This document shows positions 44,489 to 53,990 of a DNA stretch of 64,000 nucleotides, one piece after another. Numbering within the stretch: the stretch's first letter is position 1; every line of letters starts with the position of its first letter. Below the pieces are notes generated by a model. The model was not told where the DNA came from. It made no database searches and saw only the letters and a list, made by a program, of their open reading frames with translations. The position numbers were made by a program, and so were the translations under genes. The DNA is taken from positions 1-64,000 of the forward strand of contig NZ_FNGM01000006.1 of NCBI RefSeq assembly GCF_900102965.1, given 5' to 3'. This DNA comes from Paenibacillus jilunlii (GTDB lineage: Bacteria > Bacillota > Bacilli > Paenibacillales > Paenibacillaceae).

Positions 44489-47400
44489 TTAGAACAGGGA
44501 CAGCTGGTTGCTCTCCGGCAATCCGCGGAAGCAGCCCATGCTGTTCAGCAGTTCGATAACCGTCTTGCTCGCCTTCGATTTCTGCTGGAAATCCTCAATG
44601 GACAGGAACTCTCCGGCTTCCTTGGCAGCAGCGATATTGATGGCGGCATTATCCCCGATTCCGGCAAGCGAAGAGAATGGGGGAATCAGGCTGGTGCCGT
44701 CAACGGTAAATTTGGTGGCGTCGGAACGGTACAGATCAATATTTTTGAAGGTGAAGCCGCGCGCGGTCATCTCCAGAGCCATTTCCAGCACAGGCAGCAT
44801 CGCTTTTTCCTTCGGCAGCGCCTGGAAGCCCTTCTGCTCAATTTCGACGATTTGCCGGCCGATCGCCTCATAGCCTTTGCAGCATAATTCAATGTCAAAA
44901 TCGGCCGCCCGGACCGAAAAATAGGTCGCATAATATTCAATAGGATGATACAGCTTGAAGTAAGCCGTGCGTACTGCGGAAATAACATAGGCGGCAGCAT
45001 GCGCCTTCGGGAACATGTACTGGATCTTCAGACAGGAATCAATATACCATCCCGGAACCTTGCATTTCTTCATTTCCTCAATCCATTCGGCAGACAAGCC
45101 CTTGCCCTTACGGACACTCTCGGTAATTTTGAAGGCCAGGCCTGCATCCATTCCCGCCTTGTAAATCAGGTAGAGCATGATATCATCGCGGCAGCCAATA
45201 ACCGTCTTGATGTTGCAGGTGTTGTTCTTGATAAGCTCCTGGGCATTCCCCAGCCATACCCCTGTGCCGTGGGACAATCCGGAGATCTGCAGCAGGTCGG
45301 CAAAGCTTGACGGCTTCGACTCTACAAGCATCTGCCGGACAAACTTGGTGCCCATCTCCGGCACTCCATAGGTGGCTACCGGTGTGCGGATCTGGTCCGG
45401 TCTGACTCCCAGCGCCTCCGTGGAATTGAACATGCTCATCACCTTGGGATCATTCATCGGAATGGTCGTCGGGTCAACGCCTGTCAAATCCTGAAGCATA
45501 CGCATCATGGTCGGATCATCGTGTCCCAGAATATCGAGCTTCAGCAGGTTCGCATCGAACGCGTGATAATCGAAATGGGTTGTTTTCCATTCGGCAGTGA
45601 CGTCATCTGCAGGATACTGCACCGGAGTGATATCTTCAATCTCCATATAATCCGGCAAAACGACGATACCGCCGGGATGCTGGCCTGTACTTCGTTTCAC
45701 TCCTGTGCAGCCTGCCGCCAGACGCCCGACCTCGGCTCCGCGCCAGCGCTTCTGATGATGCTCCTCATATTTCTTCGTAAAACCGAAGGCGGTCTTTTCA
45801 GCTACTGTACCGATAGTCCCTGCCCGGAAAACATTGTCCGGCCCGAACATGGTCTTGGTGAAATTATGGGCATTCGGCTGATATTCACCCGAAAAGTTAA
45901 GATCGATATCGGGAACCTTATCTCCCTTAAACCCGAGGAAGGTTTCAAAGGGAATATCCTGCCCTTCTCCTCTGAGTTTGCCTCCACAGTCCGGGCAGTC
46001 CTTGTCCGGAAGGTCGAAGCCGCTCGGCACACTGCCGTCAAGGAACCACTCACTGTGCCGGCACTCCGGATTGGCGCAGATATAATGGGCAGGCAGCGGA
46101 TTTACCTCGGAGATCCCGAGGAAGGTGGCTACTACTGACGAGCCTACGGAACCACGGGAGCCTACCAGATAGCCGTCCTGGTTCGATTTTTTCACCAGCC
46201 GCTCCGAAATCAGATAGTTGGCAGAGAAGCCATATTTGATAATCGGCGCCAGTTCTTTTTCAAGACGGGCGACGACAACCTCGGGCAGCTCTTCCCCATA
46301 GATCGATTTTGCCGTATTGTAGCAGGTATTGCGGATTTCTTCGTCGGCACCTTCAATAATAGGTGTGAACAGCTCGCTTGGGAAAAGCGGATATTCCTCA
46401 AAACGTTCAGCCAGTGCTACAGTGTTAGTGACAACAACCTCCAGCGCTTTTTCCGCACCGAGGAATTCAAATTCAGCCAGCATCTCATCCGTTGTGCGGA
46501 AATGGGCGTCCGGCTTGCGCTGGTCCTTCAGCGGGCTGAAGCCGGTAATTCCATGAATCGTAATATCGCGGAACAGCTTGTCCCGCGGCTCCAGATAATG
46601 CACATTCCCGGTGGCAATAACCGGCTTGTTCAGCTGATCGCCAATCTCACAGATCTTGCGCACAACGTCACGCAAATCATCCGGACTGGCCACAAACCCC
46701 TTGTCCACCAGGTGCATGTACATGGTCAGCGGCTGTATCTCAAGCACATCGTAAAATTGTGCAACTTCCATCGCTTCTTCAGTGGTCTTGTTCAGCACCG
46801 CTTCGAAAAACTCTCCCCGTTCACAGCCGGAAATCACTATCAAGCCGTCCCTGTGCTCTTCAAGCTTGGACTTTGGAATGCAAGGTACACGTTTGTAATA
46901 CTCCGTATGTGACATGGAAATCAGCTTATACAGATTCTTTTTGCCGGTCGGATTAAGCGCATAAATGCCGCAGTGAAACGGCCGCACATTGGAGAGGTCG
47001 TTGCCGACATAATCATTCAGCCGCTCCAGACGGGTGATGTTCTTCAGCTTCTCCGCGTCAGCCAGCAAGCCGTTCAAAATGCCACCCAGTGCAACGGTAT
47101 CGTCCACCGCACGGTGATGGCTCTCCAGCAGTACTTTATATTTATCCGCCAATGTGTTCAGCCGGTGATTCTTCATGCTCGGGAACAAGAGACGGGCCAG
47201 CTCCAGTGTATCCAGCGAGGGGTTGGGCAATACCGGCTTGCCCAGCTTCGTCAGTGATGCCTGGATAAAACCCATATCAAATCTGGCATTGTGGGCGACC
47301 AGGATGCTGTCCCCGACAAATTCCACGAACTCCTCCAGCACAGGCTCCAGATCCGGCGCATCCTTCACCATTTCATCGGTGATGTTGGTCAGCTGCTGAA

Positions 47401-48814
47401 TATGGTAAGGGATCTTTTCATGCGGATTGACAAATGTCGTATAACGGTCCAGCTCCTTGCCTTCGCACATTTTGATTGCCGCAAGCTCGGTAATATTGTT
47501 GCGCGTAATCGATAAACCGGTGGTCTCGATATCGAACACAACATAGGTAGCTTTCTTCAGGTCCAGCGGCTGCGGATTCTCAACAATATTCACCGAGTCA
47601 TTAACGACATTGGCTTCCACGCCGTAGAGCATTTTGATTTTGTGCTTGTGGGCGGCGTGATCTGCATCAGGGAAACTCTGGACTACACCGTGATCCGAGA
47701 CGGCAATCGCCGGATGCCCCCATTTTGCGGCTGTTTTAACATAGGCATCAATGGGTGTGACCGCATCCATTGTGCTCATCGTCGTATGCAGATGGAATTC
47801 TACCCGTTTTACTGGAGCCAAATCTTTACGTGCAGGCGGCGCCTGCACCTCGGACAGATCCGAAGGAATCATGACCAGCTCGGGAATCTGCATAAAACGG
47901 TCGTATTCCACTTTGCCGCGTGCTCTGACCCATTTGCCGTTCGCCAGTTGTCCCATGACCTTCAGATCTTCCTTAGTCTTGGCAAACATCTTGATTTGCA
48001 GCGAATCCGTAAAGTCCGTGATACAGAAGGTGAACAGCGTATTGCCGTTGCGCAGCTCTTTGCTCTCAAGGCCAAAGATGGTTCCCTGGATGGTGATTTT
48101 CTTTTCTTCATCCTGGATTTCAATGATCGGTACAGCCTGCTCCTTGATCTCATATCCAACCTGGAGCTTGATCACTTCGTTCGGATCCCCTTCGTCTTCA
48201 GGCTCGTCCGGCTCGCTGGCCATCATCATCATTTCCACCAGCTCCCGCTGCTCCTGCTGCAGCTTCTGCTGGAACTCCTCATAGGCATCCGCTTTGCTCT
48301 CATTCTCGGCAATCTGCAGCTTAACCTTCAGGGAGAGGCCGAAAAATTTATCGTAAAATTTCACAATCGCGCCTTCGATGCCTTTCTTACGGGCCAATTC
48401 GAGGGACATGGAGTCGTTCAGGCTCAGCAGCAGCGTACCGTCCTGCAGTTCTTGGGTGGAACGCGTCAGCCAGCCATTAACAGAAGGAATCTCCCGCTGC
48501 ACCCATTCCAGAAAAAGCCCCCAATATTCCTGCACAAGCTCCGCTCTGCTGATTTTTTCATCATATAGGAACAAAAAGCTGACTTTGGCAATATGCTGCA
48601 GCTTCTCACGCATTCTGAGTATAAAGGTCCGGTACGTCTGGGCCGGAACCAAACTTTCTTTGACAATAACAATGTGCCAGTCACGATTGCCGCGGCTGAT
48701 CTCCACACGTTCAATATGTCCGTCCAAGAAGTAGGGATCAATGATTGCGGGCGGAATTTCTCCCTGCTTCATTAAAAGCTCGAACCGCTTTCTTCTCTCC
48801 ACGTTCTGTTCCAT
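44489..48814 (-). CDS. polC: DNA polymerase III subunit alpha, PolC type
   Basis: 1441 aa replicative polymerase of Firmicutes with built-in proofreading. N-terminal domain (about 1-200), OB domain (about 235-320), first half of the PHP domain (HLHTTMSTMDAVTP, about 340), DEDD exonuclease (YVVFDIETTGLS, about 425-590), second PHP part, then the C-family polymerase core (VPDIDLNFSGEYQ), a zinc-binding insert (CANPECRHSEW and CPDCGG) and the tail. The start is the ATG at 48814 (MEQNVERRKRFE); upstream open frame has no similarity. Confidence 0.98.
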   Translation of the reverse strand: MEQNVERRKRFELLMKQGEIPPAIIDPYFLDGHIERVEISRGNRDWHIVIVKESLVPAQTYRTFILRMREKLQHIAKVSFLFLYDEKISRAELVQEYWGLFLEWVQREIPSVNGWLTRSTQELQDGTLLLSLNDSMSLELARKKGIEGAIVKFYDKFFGLSLKVKLQIAENESKADAYEEFQQKLQQEQRELVEMMMMASEPDEPEDEGDPNEVIKLQVGYEIKEQAVPIIEIQDEEKKITIQGTIFGLESKELRNGNTLFTFCITDFTDSLQIKMFAKTKEDLKVMGQLANGKWVRARGKVEYDRFMQIPELVMIPSDLSEVQAPPARKDLAPVKRVEFHLHTTMSTMDAVTPIDAYVKTAAKWGHPAIAVSDHGVVQSFPDADHAAHKHKIKMLYGVEANVVNDSVNIVENPQPLDLKKATYVVFDIETTGLSITRNNITELAAIKMCEGKELDRYTTFVNPHEKIPYHIQQLTNITDEMVKDAPDLEPVLEEFVEFVGDSILVAHNARFDMGFIQASLTKLGKPVLPNPSLDTLELARLLFPSMKNHRLNTLADKYKVLLESHHRAVDDTVALGGILNGLLADAEKLKNITRLERLNDYVGNDLSNVRPFHCGIYALNPTGKKNLYKLISMSHTEYYKRVPCIPKSKLEEHRDGLIVISGCERGEFFEAVLNKTTEEAMEVAQFYDVLEIQPLTMYMHLVDKGFVASPDDLRDVVRKICEIGDQLNKPVIATGNVHYLEPRDKLFRDITIHGITGFSPLKDQRKPDAHFRTTDEMLAEFEFLGAEKALEVVVTNTVALAERFEEYPLFPSELFTPIIEGADEEIRNTCYNTAKSIYGEELPEVVVARLEKELAPIIKYGFSANYLISERLVKKSNQDGYLVGSRGSVGSSVVATFLGISEVNPLPAHYICANPECRHSEWFLDGSVPSGFDLPDKDCPDCGGKLRGEGQDIPFETFLGFKGDKVPDIDLNFSGEYQPNAHNFTKTMFGPDNVFRAGTIGTVAEKTAFGFTKKYEEHHQKRWRGAEVGRLAAGCTGVKRSTGQHPGGIVVLPDYMEIEDITPVQYPADDVTAEWKTTHFDYHAFDANLLKLDILGHDDPTMMRMLQDLTGVDPTTIPMNDPKVMSMFNSTEALGVRPDQIRTPVATYGVPEMGTKFVRQMLVESKPSSFADLLQISGLSHGTGVWLGNAQELIKNNTCNIKTVIGCRDDIMLYLIYKAGMDAGLAFKITESVRKGKGLSAEWIEEMKKCKVPGWYIDSCLKIQYMFPKAHAAAYVISAVRTAYFKLYHPIEYYATYFSVRAADFDIELCCKGYEAIGRQIVEIEQKGFQALPKEKAMLPVLEMALEMTARGFTFKNIDLYRSDATKFTVDGTSLIPPFSSLAGIGDNAAINIAAAKEAGEFLSIEDFQQKSKASKTVIELLNSMGCFRGLPESNQLSLF

Positions 48815-48883
48815 GCTTCCCCCACCTAACTTACGCAATGATAAAAATGCCCAATCCCAGAATAAAATAAATAAACAGATTGT

Positions 48884-48910
48884 AAAAAGCTTCCGGGTCA
48901 AAAAGCTTTG
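48884..48910 (-). terminator. Terminator-like hairpin after proS
   Basis: AAAGCTT, 10-nt loop, AAGCTTTTT on the minus strand, in the 179 bp between proS and polC. Stem weak in GC. Nothing else is seen in that gap. Confidence 0.5.
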
Positions 48911-48993
48911 GGTTCTTTCGGCCCGCCGACTCCTCTCTCCAGAAGCTAGATTTACGTGACTTGCATCATAATCATAAACAATGCTGAAGCAAA

Positions 48994-50442
48994 TTAATAG
49001 GCTTTGGCAAAAACAACCGTGTGCTCGGCAGGCTTGCCGCAGCAGATGCAGACCTGCTTCGTTTCGGCCGGATTAAATGGAATGTTGCGGCTGGTTGCGC
49101 CGGTTTCTTCCTTGACCTTGGATTCGCATTCCTCAGAGCCGCACCAGCCTGCCAGTGCAAAGCCGCGTTTCTCTTCCATGGAAGCCTTCATTTCATCAAG
49201 GGTATCCACCGAATAGAAGTGATCTTCACGGAATTTCAGCGCGCGCTCGAACATCTCGTTATGCACCTGCTCCAGCATCGCCTGCACTTCTTCTACAAGG
49301 TTCTCCTGCTGGATAACCTTCTTCTCTCCGCTAATCCGCGAGACCAGTACACAGACTCCATTCTCCATATCACGCGGTCCCAGCTCCAGGCGGACTGGCA
49401 CTCCGCGCATTTCATATTCATTGAACTTCCAGCCGGGAGTTACATCACTCCGGTCATCGACACGCACGCGGATGCCTGCGCGTTTAAGTTCCTTGAACAA
49501 TTCATCCGTACGTCCGATGACGGCTTCGCGGGTTTTGGGAGGGCCGATCGGAATCATAATAACTTGAGTAGGCGCAACTTTTGGCGGCAGTGCAAGCCCG
49601 CGGTCATCACCATGAACCATAATCATCGAACCGATCAGGCGTGTGCTTGTCCCCCATGAAGTGGTATGTACATACTCAAGTACGTTGTCCCGGCTCAGAT
49701 ACTGGATTTCAAAAGCAACCGCAAATTTGGTGCCCAGATAATGCGAGGTTCCCGCTTGAACGGCACGTCCATCCTTCATCATCGCTTCGATGGAATACGT
49801 ATCCACCGCACCCGCAAAACGTTCCGAAGGCGTCTTCTGACCGGTAATAACCGGTATCGCCAGATAGCCTTCTACAAAATCACGGTAGATCTCCAGCATC
49901 TGCATCGTTTCTTCACGCGCTTCCGTTTCATTCTCATGGGCGGTGTGGCCTTCCTGCCAGAGAAACTCACTCGTGCGGATGAATGGCAGCGTCCGTTTCT
50001 CCCAGCGGACTACGTTGGCCCATTGATTGATCAGGACCGGCAGATCACGGTAAGACTGAATCCATTTGGAATACATATGGCCGATCATCGTTTCTGAAGT
50101 CGGACGGATCGCCAGACGTTCTTCCAATTGATCCCCGCCTGCTTCCGTCACCCATGGCAATTCGGGGTTGAAGCCTTCAATATGATCCTTTTCCTTCTGG
50201 AAAAAGCTCTCCGGAATAAACATCGGAAAATAGGCGTTGCGGTGTCCGGTCTCCTTGAAGCGGCGGTTCATTTCCTCCTGGATATGCTCCCAGATTTCAA
50301 AACCATCCGGTTTGAACACAATACAGCCGCGGACCGGTGAATAGTCCATCAAATCCGCTTTTTTGATTACATCAATATACCAGCGTGAGAAATCCTCGCC
50401 CTGCGGCGTGATCTCCGTAACGAACTGCTTATCTTTGGCCAT
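48994..50442 (-). CDS. proS: Prolyl-tRNA synthetase, short (archaeal/eukaryotic-like) form
   Basis: 482 aa class II synthetase. Motif 2/3 regions RWEKRTLPFIRTSEFLWQEGHTAH and GTSTRLIGSMIMVHGDDRG are visible; no bacterial insertion (editing) domain lies between motifs 2 and 3, and the end has the C-terminal domain CICCGKPAEHTVVFAKAY typical of the archaeal/eukaryotic-type enzyme, ending in Tyr. B. subtilis carries the long bacterial-type ProS (about 560 aa) in the same rseP-proS-polC spot. RBS AGGAGG before the ATG. Confidence 0.96.
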   Translation of the reverse strand: MAKDKQFVTEITPQGEDFSRWYIDVIKKADLMDYSPVRGCIVFKPDGFEIWEHIQEEMNRRFKETGHRNAYFPMFIPESFFQKEKDHIEGFNPELPWVTEAGGDQLEERLAIRPTSETMIGHMYSKWIQSYRDLPVLINQWANVVRWEKRTLPFIRTSEFLWQEGHTAHENETEAREETMQMLEIYRDFVEGYLAIPVITGQKTPSERFAGAVDTYSIEAMMKDGRAVQAGTSHYLGTKFAVAFEIQYLSRDNVLEYVHTTSWGTSTRLIGSMIMVHGDDRGLALPPKVAPTQVIMIPIGPPKTREAVIGRTDELFKELKRAGIRVRVDDRSDVTPGWKFNEYEMRGVPVRLELGPRDMENGVCVLVSRISGEKKVIQQENLVEEVQAMLEQVHNEMFERALKFREDHFYSVDTLDEMKASMEEKRGFALAGWCGSEECESKVKEETGATSRNIPFNPAETKQVCICCGKPAEHTVVFAKAY

Positions 50443-50465
50443 GTCGTGAAATCCTCCTAAAATTG

Positions 50466-50516
50466 CCCCACAAAGTGTTGAATAATTCTCGAAGCTGATT
50501 CAAGTACTTTGCGGGG
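50466..50516 (-). promoter_or_regulatory. Long inverted repeat in the proS leader
   Basis: CCCC-a-CAAAGT-gt-TTGAAT (50466-50483) pairs with ATTCAA-gt-ACTTTG-c-GGGG (50498-50516). On the minus strand this gives about 17 bp with a G-U pair, directly before the proS RBS. Its right arm has partial copies at 2676-2697 and 4611-4630, so it belongs to a dispersed element. Confidence 0.65.
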
Positions 50517-50581
50517 ACCCCAAAAGAATGTAAAACCATACGAAAAATATAAGGATAAAGATTAGGTAAAGCAAGGTAAGA

Positions 50582-51856
50582 TCAACCGCTAATGAGCCGT
50601 AATATATCATTATACGTAACGGCAATCATCACCAGGAACAGCAGTGCAAAGCCCACGAAATGAACCATGCCTTCCCGGCTTGGATCAACCGGCTTGCCGC
50701 GCAGCGCCTCAACACCCAGGAAGACGAGACGGCTTCCGTCCAGCGCCGGAATAGGCAGCAGATTGAATATTCCCAGATACAGGCTTAGAATTGCCGCCCA
50801 ATAGGTTAGATATTGAATCCCCTGCTGCGCAATCTGGCCGGTCATCTGGAATGTGCCTACAGGACCGGAAATGTCGTCCATGTTGAACTTGTTGATCAGC
50901 TGCTTGAATCCGATGAAGATCAGCTTGGTGGTATCCACCATAGCCGTGCCTGATTTGGTTATCGTCTCTCCAAAACCTGCTGGCCGGGTAGGCAGTTCAG
51001 GGGTTATCCCCACTTTGCCGCCTTCTTCATTCTCCATGCTGCGGGGAATCATAGATACGTTATAGGTTTCTGCGCCGCGCTGAAGTGTCCATTGCATTTC
51101 CTTGCCTTTGGACGCCGATGTTAGCGAAATCATCTTTTGGTAATCTCCGCCAATCTTCTCCCCATTTATAGATACGACGATATCGCCCTTCTGCAGTCCA
51201 GCTTCTTCTGCCGGCATGTTCGCACTTACATCACCAATCTTCACATACGTAGGGTTTTCAATCTTAATTCCGGCCATTTGCAGATGGATGGCGAACAGCA
51301 CAAAGGCCAGCAGGAAGTTCATCACCGGTCCGGCAAAAATCGCTATTGCACGCTGACCCACCGTTTTGCTGCCAAACTGGCGGTCCTTGGGCGCAATCTG
51401 TGTCTGCTGGGTACCCTTGATCAGCATAGCTTGGGGATGAACATCATAAACCGTTACTTCCCCATCCACATCGAGGCGGATTTTCAGTTCATTCTCCAGA
51501 TCTGTATACTGCGCTTCCCCACGGATAACATTTCTGCGTGTATCGAGGGAATCCAGGTATATGTTCTTGACTTTGTTATCTTGTCCCAGTCTTACGGCTA
51601 TGGTCTGCCCAGGACCAATCTCAATGATCTCCGGGTCTTCGCCAGCCATCCGCGCATATCCCCCAAAGGGCAGCAGACGAAGGGTGAACTGAGTTTCATT
51701 GCGTTTATAAGAAAACAGTTTCGGGCCGAAACCGATAGCAAATTCCCGCACGAGAATACCGGCGCGTTTGGCAAAATAATAATGCCCCCACTCATGTACT
51801 GTCACCAGTACAAAGAACATAAGCACCGTTAAAAAAACGACTCTTACCATTTCCAT
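50582..51856 (-). CDS. rseP: RIP metalloprotease RseP/RasP (site-2 protease)
   Basis: 424 aa membrane zinc protease that cleaves transmembrane anti-sigma factors and signal-peptide remnants. HEWGH zinc motif at 21-25 within the first helix, a large loop with a PDZ domain (about 195-275, LQKGDIVVSINGEKIGG), and the LDG motif in LLPIPALDGSR (about 360). Four hydrophobic segments in all. It follows dxr with a 148-bp gap in which no signal is clear. Confidence 0.95.
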   Translation of the reverse strand: MEMVRVVFLTVLMFFVLVTVHEWGHYYFAKRAGILVREFAIGFGPKLFSYKRNETQFTLRLLPFGGYARMAGEDPEIIEIGPGQTIAVRLGQDNKVKNIYLDSLDTRRNVIRGEAQYTDLENELKIRLDVDGEVTVYDVHPQAMLIKGTQQTQIAPKDRQFGSKTVGQRAIAIFAGPVMNFLLAFVLFAIHLQMAGIKIENPTYVKIGDVSANMPAEEAGLQKGDIVVSINGEKIGGDYQKMISLTSASKGKEMQWTLQRGAETYNVSMIPRSMENEEGGKVGITPELPTRPAGFGETITKSGTAMVDTTKLIFIGFKQLINKFNMDDISGPVGTFQMTGQIAQQGIQYLTYWAAILSLYLGIFNLLPIPALDGSRLVFLGVEALRGKPVDPSREGMVHFVGFALLFLVMIAVTYNDILRLISG

Positions 51857-52004
51857 GCGTAACTTTCCCCCTTTAGGTGTAAGACCGAAGTATGTCCTCT
51901 TAATTTATCATTATTCCAAGACCTTGCACAAGAGAATCACCAGCTCCAGCCTATTTTTCAGGGTAAAGCAAAGCTTTCCGGTCTAAACCTTGATATCCAC
52001 GGTT

Positions 52005-53144
52005 TTATAGCTTGCTTGCGAGCTCACGGGCTGCCCGGTCACATTCCTCAATTTGCTCCAGATTCGGATGGGCTGCCGGTTCATGTTGCTGAAGCACCTT
52101 CTCAATAATCTCTTCAATCCGCACAAAAGGAATTTCATCACGCAGGAAGCGGGCAACCGCGATTTCGTTAGCGGCATTAAACGCAGTGGTTGCTGTCCCG
52201 CCGGCTTTGCCGCACTCGATCGCAAGCTTCAAGGCCGGAAAACGTTCATAGTCCATTTCCCGGAAAGTTAAGCGCTGGGCTTCTGCCAAAGACAACCGTT
52301 TCGCCGGTGAAGCCCAGCGGTCCGGATATGTGAGCGCATACTGGATAGGCACCCGCATATCCGGGTTGCCCAGCTGGGCAATAATACTGCTGTCCCGGAA
52401 CTCCACATAGGAATGGATAATGCTCTCCGGATGCAGCAGCACCTGAATCTGCTCATACGGCAGACCAAACAGCCAGTGCGCTTCAATGACTTCCAGTCCC
52501 TTATTAACCATGGTGGCAGAATCAATCGTGATTTTGGCTCCCATGCTCCAGTTGGGATGGCGGAGCGCATCTGCAACCGTGACATGCTTCAGCTGATCCC
52601 GTGTATAGTCACGGAAAGAGCCGCCTGAAGCAGTAAGGGTGATGCAGGCGATGTCTTCACGGTTCTCACCGTTCAGACATTGAAATATTGCGGAATGTTC
52701 GCTGTCGACCGGCAGCAGTTGAACGCCTTTGCGTTCAGCCAGCTCTGTCACCAGATGCCCGGCAGTTACAAGTGTCTCCTTATTGGCCAGTCCAATATGC
52801 CGTCCGGCTTCAATAGCCGCAAGCGTTGACCGCAGACCTACACTGCCCATCACGGCAGTTACAACGGTATCCGCCTCGCCTCCGGCAGCAATCTCCACCA
52901 TTCCTTCGTTTCCGCTGAACAATTCAACGCCGGACGGAAGACTGGATCTGATCTCCTCGGCCAGCTCTTTCGTCGATACCGAAACACGGCGCGGCTTGAA
53001 ACGCCGGACCTGCTCCAGCAGCAGGGCTGTATTGCTGCCTGCCGAGAGCCCGTCCACTTCGAAGGCATCCGGGTGCATGGCAATGACGTCCAGCGTCTGC
53101 GTGCCAATCGAACCCGTAGAGCCGAGAATACTTATTTTTTTCAA
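52005..53144 (-). CDS. dxr: 1-deoxy-D-xylulose 5-phosphate reductoisomerase
   Basis: 379 aa NADPH-dependent enzyme making MEP in the non-mevalonate isoprenoid route. GSTGSIGTQTLDV nucleotide-binding motif (8-20), LLPVDSEHSAIFQCL and TASGGSFRDY substrate/metal motifs. It lies 21 nt after cdsA; isoprenoid supply is followed here by the polyprenyl synthase uppS upstream in the operon. Confidence 0.97.
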   Translation of the reverse strand: MKKISILGSTGSIGTQTLDVIAMHPDAFEVDGLSAGSNTALLLEQVRRFKPRRVSVSTKELAEEIRSSLPSGVELFSGNEGMVEIAAGGEADTVVTAVMGSVGLRSTLAAIEAGRHIGLANKETLVTAGHLVTELAERKGVQLLPVDSEHSAIFQCLNGENREDIACITLTASGGSFRDYTRDQLKHVTVADALRHPNWSMGAKITIDSATMVNKGLEVIEAHWLFGLPYEQIQVLLHPESIIHSYVEFRDSSIIAQLGNPDMRVPIQYALTYPDRWASPAKRLSLAEAQRLTFREMDYERFPALKLAIECGKAGGTATTAFNAANEIAVARFLRDEIPFVRIEEIIEKVLQQHEPAAHPNLEQIEECDRAARELASKL

Positions 53145-53165
53145 AGTAGAACCTTCTCCCTGTCG

Positions 53166-53969
53166 TTAATAGTAAGGCATAAGCATTACGATATGTACGA
53201 AAGGAAATACGATAATCCAGCTGTCACAGCGGTCAAGAATCCCTCCATGACCAGGCAGCAGCGAGCCTGAATCCTTAATACCGTACACCCGTTTATAGGC
53301 TGACTGTACAAGATCTCCAAGCTGACCCAGAACCGCACATGAAAGCCCGATAAGCAGTGCGCGTCCAAACGTCAGCAGATCAGGAATAAATAAGGCAAAG
53401 CAGATGGCAATCAGCGTGGAGATCAAAACTCCTCCCAGTGCTCCCTCTACCGTTTTGTTGGGACTGATTGCCGGCCACAGCTTATTTTTGCCAAAGCTTC
53501 TGCCTACAAAATAGGCACCTGCATCACTTCCCCAAATACAGCACAACAGCAGGAAGGTCCAGACTACCCCATGCCCGTCATTCGCACCGCGGGCAATGGC
53601 CATATAGGAAAAACCCATTCCTATGTATACAATCCCAGTAAACATCAGAGCAGTAATTTTAATATCCTGCTTATTCTTGCTGAATACCGTAATCAAGAGG
53701 AACAGCAGCAGCAGCAGCCAAATCCCTTGTTCCCAAGACAAAAATTCAGCAACGCCCATTAAATCCCATGGGATCATAAAGCACATTATGGACAAATAAC
53801 CTAACAGGGCGGTACCGCCGAAGGTTTGCGTGCCCGTCATTTTCACAAATTCATAATAGCCGATGAGCGCCATAGCTGTAAGCAGCAGCTGGTACGGCCA
53901 GCCTCCCCAAAAGCACAATCCCAAAAACACCGCTCCGGCAACAATTCCGGTAATCAATCGCTGCTTCAA
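53166..53969 (-). CDS. cdsA: Phosphatidate cytidylyltransferase
   Basis: 267 aa, seven to eight transmembrane helices; makes CDP-diacylglycerol, the substrate of PgsA also encoded in this window. Family signature SPNKTVEGALGGV and the C-terminal KDSGSLLPGHGGILDRCDS with its Mg-binding Asp. Spacing of 21 nt to uppS upstream. Confidence 0.97.
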   Translation of the reverse strand: MKQRLITGIVAGAVFLGLCFWGGWPYQLLLTAMALIGYYEFVKMTGTQTFGGTALLGYLSIMCFMIPWDLMGVAEFLSWEQGIWLLLLLFLLITVFSKNKQDIKITALMFTGIVYIGMGFSYMAIARGANDGHGVVWTFLLLCCIWGSDAGAYFVGRSFGKNKLWPAISPNKTVEGALGGVLISTLIAICFALFIPDLLTFGRALLIGLSCAVLGQLGDLVQSAYKRVYGIKDSGSLLPGHGGILDRCDSWIIVFPFVHIVMLMPYY

Positions 53970-53990
53970 AGGTTCCCATCTCCCATCAGG

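Noticed and set aside
48815-48901. Hydrophobic N-terminal extension of polC (29 codons)
   Set aside because: PolC starts with the soluble MEQ... domain; the RBS AGGTGG lies at the ATG at 48814.
50443-50581. T-box leader for proS
   Set aside because: No T-box sequence, specifier loop or terminator/antiterminator pair in the 139-bp leader.
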